A stretch of DNA of 64,000 bases from Heliocidaris tuberculata (taxonomy: Eukaryota; Echinodermata; Echinoidea; Camarodonta; Echinometridae): the NCBI GenBank assembly GCA_025618425.1, contig CM046832.1, positions 47,200,859 to 47,264,858 on the forward strand, in the 5' to 3' direction. Under the pieces are notes generated by a model. The model saw only the letters and a program-made list of their open reading frames with translations, ran no database searches and was not told the origin of the DNA. The position numbers and the translations under genes are program-made. Position 1 is the first letter of the stretch; each line of letters opens with the position of its first letter. Of the stretch, positions 1-14,300 are shown piece by piece.

Positions 1-364
1 CTGTATATCTTTTACTAATAAATCCTGTAGCTAATGGCAAATTGTAGCAATTGTCCTATCACCCTGTCTGGAATCCTTAGATGAGACCTTATGTCCAAAC
101 CTTATAGGTGTATGGAAGATTTTGCTTTGAAAGGATACTCATTCTTTAGATAGATTTATGTTTGCGTAAGTTTTAAGGATTTCATATTCACATTGTAGAA
201 GCCAAGAGGATCCTTCCTCACTTTATGTCCATTTAAGAACTGGTATGTTTTTGTTTTGTCTTTGTATTTAAGGTGAAGATATATGCAAATTGCCCTTTAA
301 AAAAACGAAAAGCATCGTGATCACTGTACTGAGGTTGGCATTATTTTTTTTTATATATACATAG

Positions 365-665
365 CCACAAACTCCATGTCACCAAGGAACTTCTCCTAAA
401 GCTGTTTAACCACACCCTAGAGCTACGGGTGTGGGAATCCAAAGAGAAAGTCTCTCCCAAGGCGCGCTTTGATCGCCCCAAGGCCTTCCGCTTGCCCCAG
501 GGTAAGCCAGGGGAGGATGCACAGGACATTGGTGGAGTGAGGTCTCTGGTCCTTAAGCAATCTAGGAGTTATGAGTCCTTGCAACCCAAGAAGTCCTGTC
601 TAGACAGGCCTGTGCCAACGAAGGCCCGCCTGAACTTGGAGATATGAAGCAGTACCAGAAAAGAG
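365..665 (+). CDS. CFAP92: CFAP92 exon, most 5' in window, frame conflict at its 3' end
   Basis: A T-rich tract ending in ATAG at 361-364 precedes an open frame. It reads HKLHVTKELLLKLFNHTLEL and continues into RVWESKEKVSPKARFDRPKA. This frame runs to a TGA at 645. The best downstream donor, GAG|GTACGC at 665/666, fits only the frame shifted by one (reading GDMKQYQKR), and that frame joins in phase to the exon at 1204. An alternative donor, CAGG|GTAAGC near 502, would leave an out-of-phase junction. The exon is real by its protein content, but its 3' boundary is unsettled. Confidence 0.5.
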
Positions 666-882
666 GTACGCTATTCTAAATGATGATGAGGACGAAGATG
701 ACAATGGTGATGGTGACGATGTATGTGATGATGATGATGTATTTGATGATTATAATGATTTTGATGTTGGTGATAATGATAATGGTGATGAAAGTGGTGA
801 TGAGAATATTTATAGTGATGGTAGTGATGATGATGAATTATGATGGTGATAATGATGATAATGATGATGACGATGATGCTGA

Positions 883-917
<35 letters not shown>

Positions 918-1000
918 ATGGTAATGTTTGTTATAAATATTGATGATGCTGGTGGTGATGATTTAAATAGTGGTGATGATGGTGATTAAGGTGATGTTGG

Positions 1001-1032
<32 letters not shown>

Positions 1033-4000
1033 GTGATGGTGATGATGATTATGATGAAGACGATGACACCAATCACCACAAGAAGCAACGGTCTAATCAA
1101 TAATGTATATTTTCTATCTTCGGTCTTTTTCGTAGCAATTCAAACCGATTAATCAATCCATTATTGTACGTTATCTCAACCTTAAATTGTTTATGTTTTG
1201 CAGATGAAAAAGGGAGGCCGCTTCCTGATGCAAAACCCAGTCGCTCACACTCGCAGGAAGGTTCCAAGACGCTACTGCCAAAGCCCCCTTCCGAACATAC
1301 CGTCAAACCCCATCATTCCCATCATGAATCTCAATCGGCAAGGAAGATGAGCAAGGCCGAAAGCGCTGCCACCCAAGCATTCTCAGAGGGCAGCTAGTTC
1401 ATCTCCACAGGGCAAGGATATCAAGCCGAAGAAAGAGAACTCCTCAGCCCTTCATGGAAAAGAAGGAGGAGAGGCAGATACAAATGGAGCAACTCCTCGC
1501 TCAGGTCTGTCATTACTAACCATGAACAGTCCTCTAGGAAATAAAAAGGTTCAATAGTTCATTATCACCTGCGCCTTGTCTGATTAATTTCTTGTTGAAT
1601 GAAAGGTGTGATGAATTCATGCAAGTGACTTAGAAACGATGACATTTCCTTTCCAACAGGTTTGTAGAGAAAAAAAAAGGCTCTGTTCAGATAGCCTGAT
1701 TTGAGATGTGGGTTTGATTATATAACATTAGATTTAAAGTTTCACTCCATGATGTTCATCTTTTCATTCCATATACCAATTGACAACATCTGTTGCTTGT
1801 GCATTCCTAGATGCATTGTGAAATCAGTTCAAATTTTCGTAGCATATTAAGAGAATAAAAAGAGTATAAAGAGAACCAAGTCATAATATTAAAAGAAAAC
1901 CAAGTATAACATTTTTAAGTTACATCCAGATAGCAGAAGAGACAGAAAACTAGCAAAGTGAAATAGTGAGAGGGGGAATAAGTAGCACATAATGGTTGAC
2001 AGCCTTTTAAATGCATTACATGATGAATACATGCAAGAGACAACAAGTTCATTTATTTAATCAAGCTTCATCTTTCGTTATTTTGAATCTATCAGGTACA
2101 CGGAGGATTACATGATGAATACATGCAAGAGACAACATGTTCATTTATTTAATCAAGCTTCATCTTTCGTTATTTTGAATCTATCAGGTACGCGGAGGAT
2201 GTTCAAGGACTCTCCTATGCAGAGAGAAGCCAAGAGGAAATCGCATAAAGCCCGAACAGGCAGCAGCTGCGAATGCTGCACACATCAAGAAGTACGGCAA
2301 TGCCTGTATTCCAATCAGAATGAAGCTGCTCTTTGCAGGTACAAACAAAAAGGCTGAAGTTCTGTCTTTCTTTGGTTCTATGGCACATGCTGTAGTGACC
2401 AATGTTTTACTGCCAATTTTCTGCACCAACTGAATTCCTAACTTTGACTCTGGACCCAAAACTATATGTAGTCCTAACCCTAAAACTAAACCTGACATGT
2501 GACATAATCACTACCTTATCCCTGACCCTAACCTCATATCGTTTAACAAAACAAAGCCTGGAGCAAATGTGCTATCACCCTGTCTTTGTATTCTATATTC
2601 ATTCTATATTCTTTATTCGAACTATATTCATTTTGAAATGAAAAACAAGAGTAATGTTTTGTCTTCGTGTGCTATATTCGCTTTCAGATGAAAAACTTAT
2701 TGTTTCTGTTTATTAGTTCCATAAAGACAAGCTACTTTTTGTCTCGCCTGCGTAAGCAAAAAGCGAGACATAGGCGCCACTTTTCCGATGGCGGCGGCGA
2801 TGCCAGCGACGGCGACGACAGCAACAAAATGAGGAAATGCTCTCATTTCAAAAGTATATATCCGATTTCCATGAAACTTAAACACAAGTGTCATAGAGTA
2901 TCACAAATAACGTGGAACGAATTTCAGTCAAAAGTCAAGGTCAAAGGTCAATTAAGGTCAGTTGAGTTAAATTGTGTTCCAAAAACTTAACCTGAGGTTA
3001 AGTTTTTGAAAGTTTACTTTATTTCAAAAGTATTTGTTCAAATTCTTTGAAACTTGGCATCATTCTTGGTAGGGATTGTCTTCATGTCACCCTCTTTCAA
3101 ATGAATACCAAAATCTTACATTTTCATCACATTAAAGGTCACCTACTGACAGTTTAACTTAGTTAAGTTTTGGTAAATTTCAGTTTGTCTCTACATACAG
3201 TACATGTATGTACCTGTAGTATGTACATGTATTGTACACATGCATTTGACTTCTTCTCAAAACTTTGCTGGTAGTGGATTTCAACCAAAATTGGCAGGGA
3301 TCATCCTTAGGCAAGGAGGATCTGAATTAATACAGATGGGGTACCTATCAATATGGGGGGGGGGGGAGTCTTGGGGCACCACCCCCAAGAGCACCAATAA
3401 TGGCAGTAATTAGATTCATATTTGCTTCTTGTTGCAAGATTTCTGAAACAGGGTACCTTCCCTCCAAGGGCTCAGGGGCAGCACCCCTTAAGTGCCCCTA
3501 TTGTGAAAATGAGATATTTGTTAAATGCATGACTGGGTTCTAACCAAACTAGGTAAGAATCATCCTTAGGCAAATAGGATCTAAATGAATGCAAAAAGAG
3601 TACCTATCCCTTAAGGAGAGAGTGGAGTGGTGGTGGTGGGGGGGGGGCAACCCCCCCCCCCCTCAAGAGCCTGTGACACCAAATTGACATTTTTCTTTCT
3701 TCTGTAAAATGTATTGCCACATGTAGATTTTAACCAAACTAGGTAGGAATCATTCTTAGTGGAAGGAGACTTCAAGTTGTTCAAGTATTGTAGATCATTA
3801 TCTTCAAGAGTCTGATGGAGGGGCACCACCCCAAAAGTGTCCCAATGGCAATTATGTCATGTACACATATTTTGCTTCTTTAAAACGCACAGCTTGATTT
3901 CAAATGAACTTCACCATCCAATAAATCATACTTGAAGGGATTTAAGTTATACAGATGGGGTACTGGCCCACAAGGGGGGGGGGGGAGGGCTCAGGGGCAG

Positions 4001-5278
4001 CATCCCTTAAGTGCCCCAACCTTTGATTTTTCACCAAGCGAAAATTTTGCCCCGAAAATTGCGTGATGCAGGCGAGACTGCCCTGGGCATTTCCCTTGGT
4101 TTTTTTTAGGCTCTAGCTCCTTGTGCTTACATATGATGATATCCAGTGTATTCACCTTCATCTTGCATTTAAAGTAATACAAAGTATTGATTAAAGTATT
4201 TAGAATCTATCAACTAGAGAAAACTAGAGAAACTATCAAAAGTATGATTGTTGATGACAGTGATGATGATTCACAGCTTTTTATCTGTTGAAAAAACATT
4301 CAAAGGCACATTCAGATTAGCAGTCTCTTTAGATTTAAGAGAATTATCACTGAATGACAAAAAAAAAAAACCCATTGAGAACAGGAAAGAAAATTGCGAG
4401 AAATACCAGTATCTTACCCTTGTTTACATCGGTTCACCAATGGTACTGCTGCTGAAAGTCTAATTATATTCACAATTCAGTCTTCAATGGAAATTGACAA
4501 GTCTGTTCACTTTGTCCAAAACATCATATTTATGACAACACCTGTGACCTTTTGACGTGATGAAGCTCACAGGCCTGGGAAATACCAAGATATATTACGA
4601 TGGTCGGAAGAGGATATTGGTTAGTGCAATAGGAAATGTGGTCAGGAAGTGATCTCTTTGTATGTTTAGATAAAGCTTTATAAAAGTCCATCCCAACAAT
4701 AGATGTAATTAAGATGCAGCTTTGGAAAGCCCCAACTTGATTTCTTTTCTTTTTTTAAATGATAGAGAATTGAGGTCATCTAAAAAAATATCATTTTCAA
4801 ATTGATCAAGATTTAACCGTATCTCTCTGCTATTTGATAGTTAATTCTGGATGTATAATTGAGATGCAAGTCCGTAATCTGTAAGCAGTTAAGTTTTATC
4901 AAAGGGTGGCCCTTCTATACAATTTTTCGGAGTTGCCACTGCCATGTATATTAAATGTTAGCAAGAGAAGAAAAGAGATGATTTATGGAATAGTAAAGGA
5001 TGAGATACAGATCGAAAATATAGATACTGGTAAATGTTTTTTCATTAAATGATCTGTTACTCCGTCCTAAGTTTTAGAATGGCCTTTTCTTTCTGTTTAC
5101 TGATTTAATTGATTTTAAAGATGACCATCAGAATCTTTTCTCTCTCTTTCTCAAATTGGATTTAGATGTATATTCTTATAATAGTTATTTTACTTTTGTT
5201 ATTTATTGGGCAAGTCCATAGTATTTTTGTCCCCGCCGAACGAAGTTCGCGAGGGGACTATGAAACGGGCTCCGTACG

Positions 5279-5313
<35 letters not shown>

Positions 5314-8300
5314 CCGTCCGTCCGTCCGTCTGTCCGTGTGTGCTCAAATGTTAGAAAATGCTACTTCTCCGTCATTTCTTGGCCGATTTTGATTCCGATT
5401 GTTTTATCTGATAGGGCTGGGTGGGGGCTTCCAAACTTCTACACAGAATTTTGAAATTCATTAATTATGCAAATTTATGCAAGTTTATTCAAAATCGACG
5501 AAAAATGCTACTTCTCCTCTATTTCACATCGGATTTTGATTCCGATTGTTTTATCTAATAGGGCTGGGTGGGGGCTTCCAAACTTCTACACAGAATTTTG
5601 AAATTCATTAATTATGCAAATTTATGCAAATTTATTCAAAATTGACGAAAAATGCTACTTCTCTATTTCACATCGGATTTTGATTCCGATTGTTTTATCT
5701 GATAGGGCTGGGTGGGGGCTTCCAAACTTCTACACAGAATTTTGAAATTCATTATTCATGCAAATTTATGCAAATTTATTCAGAATGGCTGAAGGTTCAT
5801 AATGTTTTCATGTTTTATATTTCAGTTGTATACATGCATTGTTGGTATTCTCTTCTTTTGCATGCAGTAACATTATTATTTTATTCACTAAAATTTTTCA
5901 CTGAAGTTTTAAGGTTCAGGCTAGTTAATTTCCACAGATCTGCACTTCCGCCGGGGACATTTATTACGCATTGCGTAATTTACTCATTCACTTGTTTTCC
6001 ATACATTACCAACATGATCATTTTTTTTTTTTTTTAGTATATCCAATGATTTTATCTACAGGTAGCTGACAGCAGTACAAGAGCTTAGTACAGACCAAAT
6101 AACAAGCAAAATGACACTTATTTTTTGTTTGTTGTTCTTTTTTACCTGGTTTAATATATGGGACCGCAAATGACAAATGTTAATTGATGATTTTGAATAA
6201 TTTGTAGATTTGAAGTCTGTCACCAATCGCCTGGAGGTTCCCGTGGTTGGAGTCAGGGATGTCTTCATCACTGTGTCCCTGGACGGCCCTCTCATGTCAC
6301 TAGATCAACGGTTAGAACTCAACCCGTTGGTCCTCAAAGTGGTCTCCGCCCTGGATATGCCAAACACGCCCCTAAGCCATGCCGAACTGGAGAGAAGGTG
6401 TATGCCAGTGTATACCTCCTACAAGTTCTACAAGCAACCAGAGTACATGAGTGTTAGGAGGGAGCACAGCAAGAACATCTACTTGGATGATATTAATGTG
6501 GAGCTGCTAGGTGAGTTATGACATAATATAATAAAATAATATTGGGTGGTATTCTGGGAAATATGTTATCTTCTATCTAAGTAAAACAGCATGAATTGTT
6601 GTAACGAGTCAAAATTAGGACAAGTCATTGTCTTATGCTTGTGTGAAGCTGACTGTGTTCTCATATAAGTGTTTATTGCATGAAATTTTGATTTGTCATG
6701 ACAATTATCATTTTCCTTAACATAAAATATGACATAGTTCAGAACACCACCCATGGCCTTATTTACCCAGAATAGCTTTGTCAGTAATAAAACTGTGCTT
6801 CCTAAGGGCTCTGCAATTATTGTTATCCAAGCATAGCCAGGAACCCATTTAATACACCTTTCCTGGGTTTTGAGGGACAGTGTGGTTAAAATACCTTGTC
6901 TGAGGATGTAAGCACCGAGTTGGGATTGAACCAGGAACCTCTCCCCCAGAGCATTCAGTATACCACAGTGCTCCCAGTTAAGGAAGACATGCAGTCATTG
7001 ATAGATTGATTGATTGGTGTTTGTTATGTGGATGCTGAGAAAGCATATATCGACTGTAGATTTAGAGAACTGCTTATTTTGAGTTCTATTTAAAGTATAG
7101 GGTTAGGGTTAGATTTATTAATTTGTTCAGTAATGGCTTATGAACATTCTCTACTCTACAGAGGAATACAAACAGTTCTTTTCAGAACTTCACTCTCCAA
7201 ACTTCTTTGACCCTCTCGCAACTTTCCTGATCTCGATCACTCTTTCTTCCCTTTTCCTCTTTCCTCTTTCTATTTCACATCATTTTTAGTGTATAAACAC
7301 CGAAAACAAAAATTCAACAAAGTCTTGTGAAAGTGTTTAATTTAATATCATTCCATCGTCATCTCTTTCCTTTCTTTCCTTTCCTTATACTTTTCTAAAT
7401 TTCTCTAAACGCCACATTGGTGTGTTCTTTTCACGAATGAATATATCCACAGCCTTTTCAAAGAGGCTCCCACTTGGTGTTACTGAAAGCCTTCCATTGT
7501 GAATTCTTGATCTGGAGCCACTGGCTGGATTGTTCACTGTTTGCAATTCCTTTTGAAAATACATTCGATATAATTATTGCAAAATGTAATAGTGCAAAGA
7601 GAGTAGTACAAAATGCAAAAAGAAAAAAAAAGGAATATAAATCTTTGGAGAGAAATCATCCTATTGTGTTGTGATCGTTGTATTATAATGTAAATATTGA
7701 TATTATCAATCCATTTAGTTGGTCAAGAAAGTTGGTACAGAGATCTTTGAATATGTCTTACAGGTATCATTCCCAAGGGAGAGCTGCTTGAGTACCTACG
7801 TGGAGCACCTCTAGAGATCCAGGTCCATGACCGAGACCGTAGGCCTGAGGATATCAAACAGAAACCAACCCTGTTTGGTGAAGATACAGAGGATGATAAG
7901 ATCAGCAATGTTGGCATGGTGGCAAGTGAGTCAAGTGGTCACAAATTGATTCCCAGTATCCTGGGTTTTAATCCTGGAATATTTAGCAAATTGTTATAAA
8001 TATTATTTGGCTAGGTACATGTACATGTATATATAGGGGGAGTTGCAAGAAACTTGCAGTCAATTGCAAGTCAATTTCAGGTCCCAAAATCAGTTCTAAG
8101 TCTTGCAATCAATTGCAGATTTGCAGTTGATTGCTGGTCTGCTTCTTACTCTTACAACAGAAAGTATAAATTGATTTGCTATAGTTAAAATTCATCTATC
8201 AATTGCAAATATGCAATTGATATTTGCAATCGATTGCAAATAAGTTTCTTGCAACATCCCGATTGTCAAATGAAAGGTGTTAATGTAAGATCGGAAACTG

Positions 8301-11300
8301 TCAAAGTGCTAATAATGCTTATACTGAATATTGTTTTTCTGAAAGAATTTTTATTGAAATTCTTGGTTGATTATTCTTGCATTTGTGATCTGTTCGTTGT
8401 TTGAAATCAAAATTTAAGACAGTTGCTAAAAACAAGCTAAATCCCTGTCTTATTAGTGAACTTTTGAAATCAATATTACAGTTATAGGACTTTATTGTAC
8501 CTTGGTCCTGGTATAAAAACATGACAAAAAAGTAATCTTAATAAGTATTAATGCTTTTTAGAAAAACAACCTTATATATGCATATATGTTGCTACCACTG
8601 TGGGCCTAAGTATGCCTATTATCATCATATTGTTTGGCCAGTATTTATTAAACTTAAATATACTTGTCTTACATTCCTACTCTAAGGTAAGAGAACCACA
8701 CACAATCCTTTCAAGGGGAGAATCAAGCCGTGGGATCCTTACGGCATCGCTAAGATTGACCTGTCCGGTTTGCTTCTTGGTGAGAAGATCATCTATCAGA
8801 CATCCCCCATTCATAACTGCCCCCTCCCTGATCTGTTAGGGAGGGGTGTGAAGGACAATCGGCTGATGGGTGTGTCCAATGCAGCTGATGGACCAAGTAA
8901 GTCCTGACTGGGGCTGTATTCCGAAAACTGTGTTTAATCTTTTAGGTCGTGGAAAACCATGTTAATTGTTATTACAAACTGAAGTTGTGGGGACTAACAC
9001 TTATTGCTGGTGCTAGGGCATGCAAGTGTCTTTTTGAACTATATGCCAACACAGCCATCTTTGCGCAGACATCAAGCAATGAATTGTTCTGAATTTGGTT
9101 TGTTATGAGAATTAACATTATTTTATGAACATAAAAAAGCTAACATAGTTTTCAGAATGCTACCACTGATTTTCATTTCATTTTCACCGAGTGTCTTTTT
9201 TTTCTCCATGAAAAATATATGTTCCATCAAGTGAGAATATGTTGTGTATGTATAAATTAATTTACATTTTATTTGAATGTATCTATTTACTCTTTTGGTA
9301 CATTCAGATTGTTTTGATAATATCTTCCATTCTGCTTTACAGAGGATGAGCCATTGCCTGTTGGTCACTACATCGATTCTGGAGCAAGGTTAAAGGTCAG
9401 GATCGAGGTCGCACATGCTATCACGACCCCGCAGGAAGCGCAATCCAAACCAGAAGTTGAAACTCCATCAGAGGTGAGAAAAACATTCAACATTTTTTTT
9501 CAGAGTCTAACAGTGCTATGGGATTGCAGAATTTTATGCTGTTTCAGAAATAGTAGACAGAAAAGGAAAAAGTGTTTCATGTCTTTTCTCACTTTCATCC
9601 TCAGTGCCCATTCTCACGTATCATCTATGTCTTTGGCTACAAGAACACCAAGTTCCTTCACCAGCTTCTAAGGCTTGTAACATCCATCAATGCTACAGCC
9701 TTAGAACTAGCCCATCTTCCAGATCACATAGTAGAAGCAGCCCTATCAACCTACAAGCTCTCAATGTAAGTTATCGACCTTCTAAATCCAAGTTGGTACT
9801 TCATGAGGCTTTCTTTTCATGGCTTATTTCATTGCTTGAATTACTTTTACATGGAAGCTTTCTTGAACCATTATCTGGCAAGAGGAAGACATTCTATTAG
9901 CAAACTACCCAGTACCACTTACAAAGAGGAAGCTTTTTTCCTGAAGCCCCATTTCACATGACTAGTACCCGAAGTACAGTGGAAGTACAGTGGAAACGCG
10001 CTATAACGAGTACCTTGGGAACATGAAATTACCTTGTATCAGGAATCTTCTTTTATCAGGGTAAAAAGAACGAAAGAATGTAAAGACCTTGAACTAGCAA
10101 TGTTGCCATGTTATATCAGGAATCTTGTTATATCGGAGCTCATTATAACGAGTTTCCACTTTATCATAGGGAATTATTTTGAATATGTCACTGAATTTCT
10201 TTCTTTGTCCGTCTTTTTGTGGCAGGATACAAATTTGAAGTTTAATATGTGAAACTTTAACTATCATCTGAACAGTGACAATAAAAGCATAGTTTTAGGA
10301 GATTATGCATTATTTACATGTTGGTTAGTATCTACAGAGGCCTACTATATCCATAAGAGTTCAACAAAATAGGATGGTGGCGTACGTTGTAAGTTGCTTG
10401 GTTTAGGTTGACTTCAAATTTGATAGAGGTACAGATTCGCATAAGTTGAAAAGTACACAGAGACACCATGACAACCAAGTTTTTATCTTGAATGTTTTGT
10501 ATTTAATTCATCATTTTCAGGGCTCAACAGAAGAGTTGGGACCTGGACATTGTGACTGGTTTCCAGATCCTCGATGGAGAGAAACATATTTTTGTATTAG
10601 AAGGACTAAGGGATTATTCAATCAACAAACTATGGTCTAATCTCCCTAGACCACAAAAGCAAGGTAAGTCAATTGTAGTATGTCATTTAGTGTTAGGTTT
10701 TGAAGTCATTCCATAGATCACTTGGTAAAAATGTTGGTATTAATGATAAGTGGAAGTCACTCTGTATTCCAAAGTGCATTTATAGCAAGCATAATTTTCA
10801 AAGACAAGGTGTAGGGCATATTTTATAAGTACAGTCCTGTGCTGTTTAATTGTATGTGTATCAGATAGAGGAGGAATGTTGAATGATTTGGGATACATTT
10901 TCCTTACCCTTTGGTAGTTTTAGTCATTGGAAGATTCTGAACAAAAATTTCAGTATTATTGACAGTAGCTGCAACTTAAGACATATCTACATGTGTATAT
11001 GCACAGTGCAATGAATATCATCACCAAATCCCATATCCTTGACCGAAACTCTCAATATTTTATTAATATATTCTTCTTTTCTTTTCTACAGATGGTGTAA
11101 TCTTTGAGGCCCTGTACAATTCTGATATGATGTTCAGCGAGAGGAAGTATGCTGCCCTCGATGTCGACCTGTGTCGCATCAAGCTTCATGAGCCCCTGTC
11201 CGTCATTGTCAAGCAGCCGTTGCTGTATGTCAGGGACATGGTGCCAAGACCATGCTTTCAAGCTCTGATCAAACTTGATCAGGTAAGGACTTTCTTACTT

Positions 11301-14300
11301 TTAGAATCATAGATAAAAACATCGATAAAGTCAATAACAGTTTAGACATGTGGGAACAATATCTTTGCACTCTTTACCACCAGTAAAGACAGATGCTAAA
11401 ATGTCATTAACAGTGTTGATAAAAGCAATTGTTACAGAAATTTCAAAGCACTAGAAATATTGCTTGATAAGGTTAAGTGTAGAGGTTATAAGAGGTGAAC
11501 TATTTGAAGGTGGCAGTGGTCCTCCATTAGCTTGCATGTATTACTGATAGATTGGATATCTTCATTGCGTAGAGAAATAAATGACCTCAAATCGTAATTT
11601 AAAAAAAAAAAATTATGGAGTTGATAAGACATGTTATCAAGGACAACAGTTGACAGTTAATTGATGTTGAAGTTTCAGCAATTTTGCATTTTTTTACACT
11701 CTTGAATTTTTCTGAAGCCCTATGAAGTGATCTGGGGCCCATTGCACAAAACTTGCGTTCGAACGCAACTCAGGTAAATCAAACGCAACTTTATTTTCAG
11801 CCAATCAGAAGTGCGCATTAAGGACTTGCGTTTGATTTTTAGGAGTTGCGATCAAAAGCAAGTTTTGTGCAACGGGCCCAAGATAAGATTAATTACAGTC
11901 AAACCTGCTTTAGTGACCACCTGTGTTGAGAGACCACACATCTATAGCGTCCACAATTGTTATTTCCCTTGAAATGTGTTAAAGAGGACCTTATATAAAG
12001 ACCACCTGCTTATAAAGACTGATTTTAGCGTCTCCCTTGGGCAGTCTTTTTATGCAGTTTTTAAGTGTATAAAGGCCACCTGCCAATAAAGACTACTTTT
12101 TGTGTCCCCTTGGGCAGTGTTTTTGGATAGGTTTGACTGAATATATACCTGCCCTATAAAGACAACTCTTTTTGGGGTCTTTCTAGACAAGTTTGACTGT
12201 TTAAAGACTACCTTTCCACAAAGTCCACCTTTTGTGTCTCCCTTGAGTAGTCTTTCTGGAGAGGTTTGACAGTAATATATTTGATTTCATGCTCATTTTA
12301 CAGTTGGTTGGTCAAGACAAGCTGAGAAACGTGAATAAGAATGACCTGTACCCATCAGCTGAATCTGTCATCTCATTGAGTCGAGAGTTTGGTGTTCCTC
12401 TCACTACAGCGGACTTTGAAGGTGAGTCAGTTTAGGATCATACCTCTGAATCACTGAAGCATGCTAAAGAACTATCTGTAAAGCTGATTTTGAGTTCTGG
12501 TGATTGATTTCGCTTCAAAAGAGACCACTCTAAAGCAGTCTAGAACTGTTTATCATGCAGGAGATAGGCTGCTTCGGCTAGCAAAATATGAACAAATTGA
12601 TGTAGACTTGCTGGAAATCATGTTATAACTAGAAATCACCGCTCTCCTTTGCACATAGAGACCTTTGCTGTAGGGACATGCATTCGGACTACTGGTTTGA
12701 TTCCTTTTTCTCCCTTAACTCAGTACCATTAACTAATATACATTTTTGGCCGAGATTGTTTGGTAGATATCTTTTTTGTTGCAGTGTAGAACACATTTCT
12801 TTGTTAAATGTTAGGAGTTAACGCCCTTCTGGCTCTCAACAGACTTTATATTATGTACATGTGCTTTCAAGCTCCACCTTCCAGACAAACATATACTTCT
12901 TTTATCTTGAATGTCTTTCTTTCAAAGGAAAATAGCATCATTGCATTTCTATTTCATTCACCCTTCCATCAATTACTGAATCTCTTATGGTTATTGATAG
13001 AAATGTAAAATATACTCTGTACTCCTGTTACATTCAATCAATTTTCAATGCAGCTTATTATTTTTTTCTTCAAAGATTTGAAGGAGCGTGATGAGCCTGT
13101 ATACCTGAGTGAGGATGCCATCCGATCCCACTCTGCTTCCCAGGTCTTGCCAAGCCTCAGACCTCGTAGGATCTGGACCCCGCTTGAGATCTACAATCCA
13201 GACTATGTCATGTACAAAGAGCAGATGGAGCTTATGGGTCCCATGCATGACTACATCAAAGAGAACATTGTGAGTTGGCATTCTTTTTTCCCTGTTTTCT
13301 CTTTTTGTATATTTTTCATATCTTTTTCTTTCAACTGCATGGCATAGATCATAGAAGAAATAGAATATGGTTGGCTTACAGTCTTTACGTTATTTTTTCC
13401 ATAGAGTCAGTTTTTCCTGCGAATTGACAGTCGTTTATACTCTATGCCCTATTATTAAGGATTTGTGTCAGCTGTTCTTATAGGACAAAAACTTTTGTTA
13501 AATTTCTTAGGTTGAATGGTGGTGTTTTTTTTACTTTTGTCTTTGAAAAGTTTTCCATTTTAGAGAGGATGGGGTCTCATTCAAAGGTTTTTGAAATGCT
13601 CCAATCTGAAAATCTTCAAGAGAATGTATCATGTTTACTCATTTAACCCCAACCCTTGAAATGTGCTGATAACGGTTGCCAAACCTAAAGCTGGGGTAAT
13701 TTCCAAAGGCTCTTTGGCAGCTCATAGAGACATTATATCATTATGTGATATGTGCTATACAAGAAGGGATTATAATTGTTATTATTAATATTTTTATTAG
13801 CATTAACCCCAATAATGAATTCTCTTTGCATGTCAGAGTGAAATTGTAATCCTTTATGAAATTATTATAATTTCTTTCTAGAACCATGTAAACAAGATAA
13901 GTGAAGAAAATACAGCAAAGAAGGTGAAGCCTCGTACCATTCGCATAGAGCCTGTCAACGGTGTGGCTCATAACTACAGCACACAGACACTCAATGCTAC
14001 TGAACAGGCCAAGGAGCTGCTCAGACAAGAACTTGCACAAGTAAGTACACTGTAGTTATAGAAAGTATTTTGGGATTGAATTTATAGTGCAACTGAGAGA
14101 ATGCTAAAAAAAAATGTCTTGTTGAGCAACAAGGAAAATTGTGCCATTGAATTCCAATAAAGACTAGAATATCTTCCTAACAACTTCTTGGAGATTAGAT
14201 GAAATCAACTGAAGTTTGCTTTTTGCACTGAAATGAAAGTTTGTATTTGTAAAAGTATATTTCCTTAAGAAAAAAACTATATGTTTTAATTCTAAATTTC

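Larger units (their letters stand above)
2339..6207 (+). other. CFAP92 intron, 3.9 kb
   Basis: Apart from the two elements annotated inside it (2741-4078 and 5226-5960), I see only AT-rich unique-looking sequence. There is a degenerate CCTAACCCTAA-like patch at 2474-2535, and no exon with family similarity. Confidence 0.6.

Noticed and set aside
680..886. Met/Asp-rich reading frames of 60-70 residues
   Set aside because: They are translations of the (GAT)n microsatellite.
2474..2540. Telomere-like CCTAACCCTAA words (also near 7100 and 22460)
   Set aside because: Only a few degenerate units. They are ordinary interstitial sequence.
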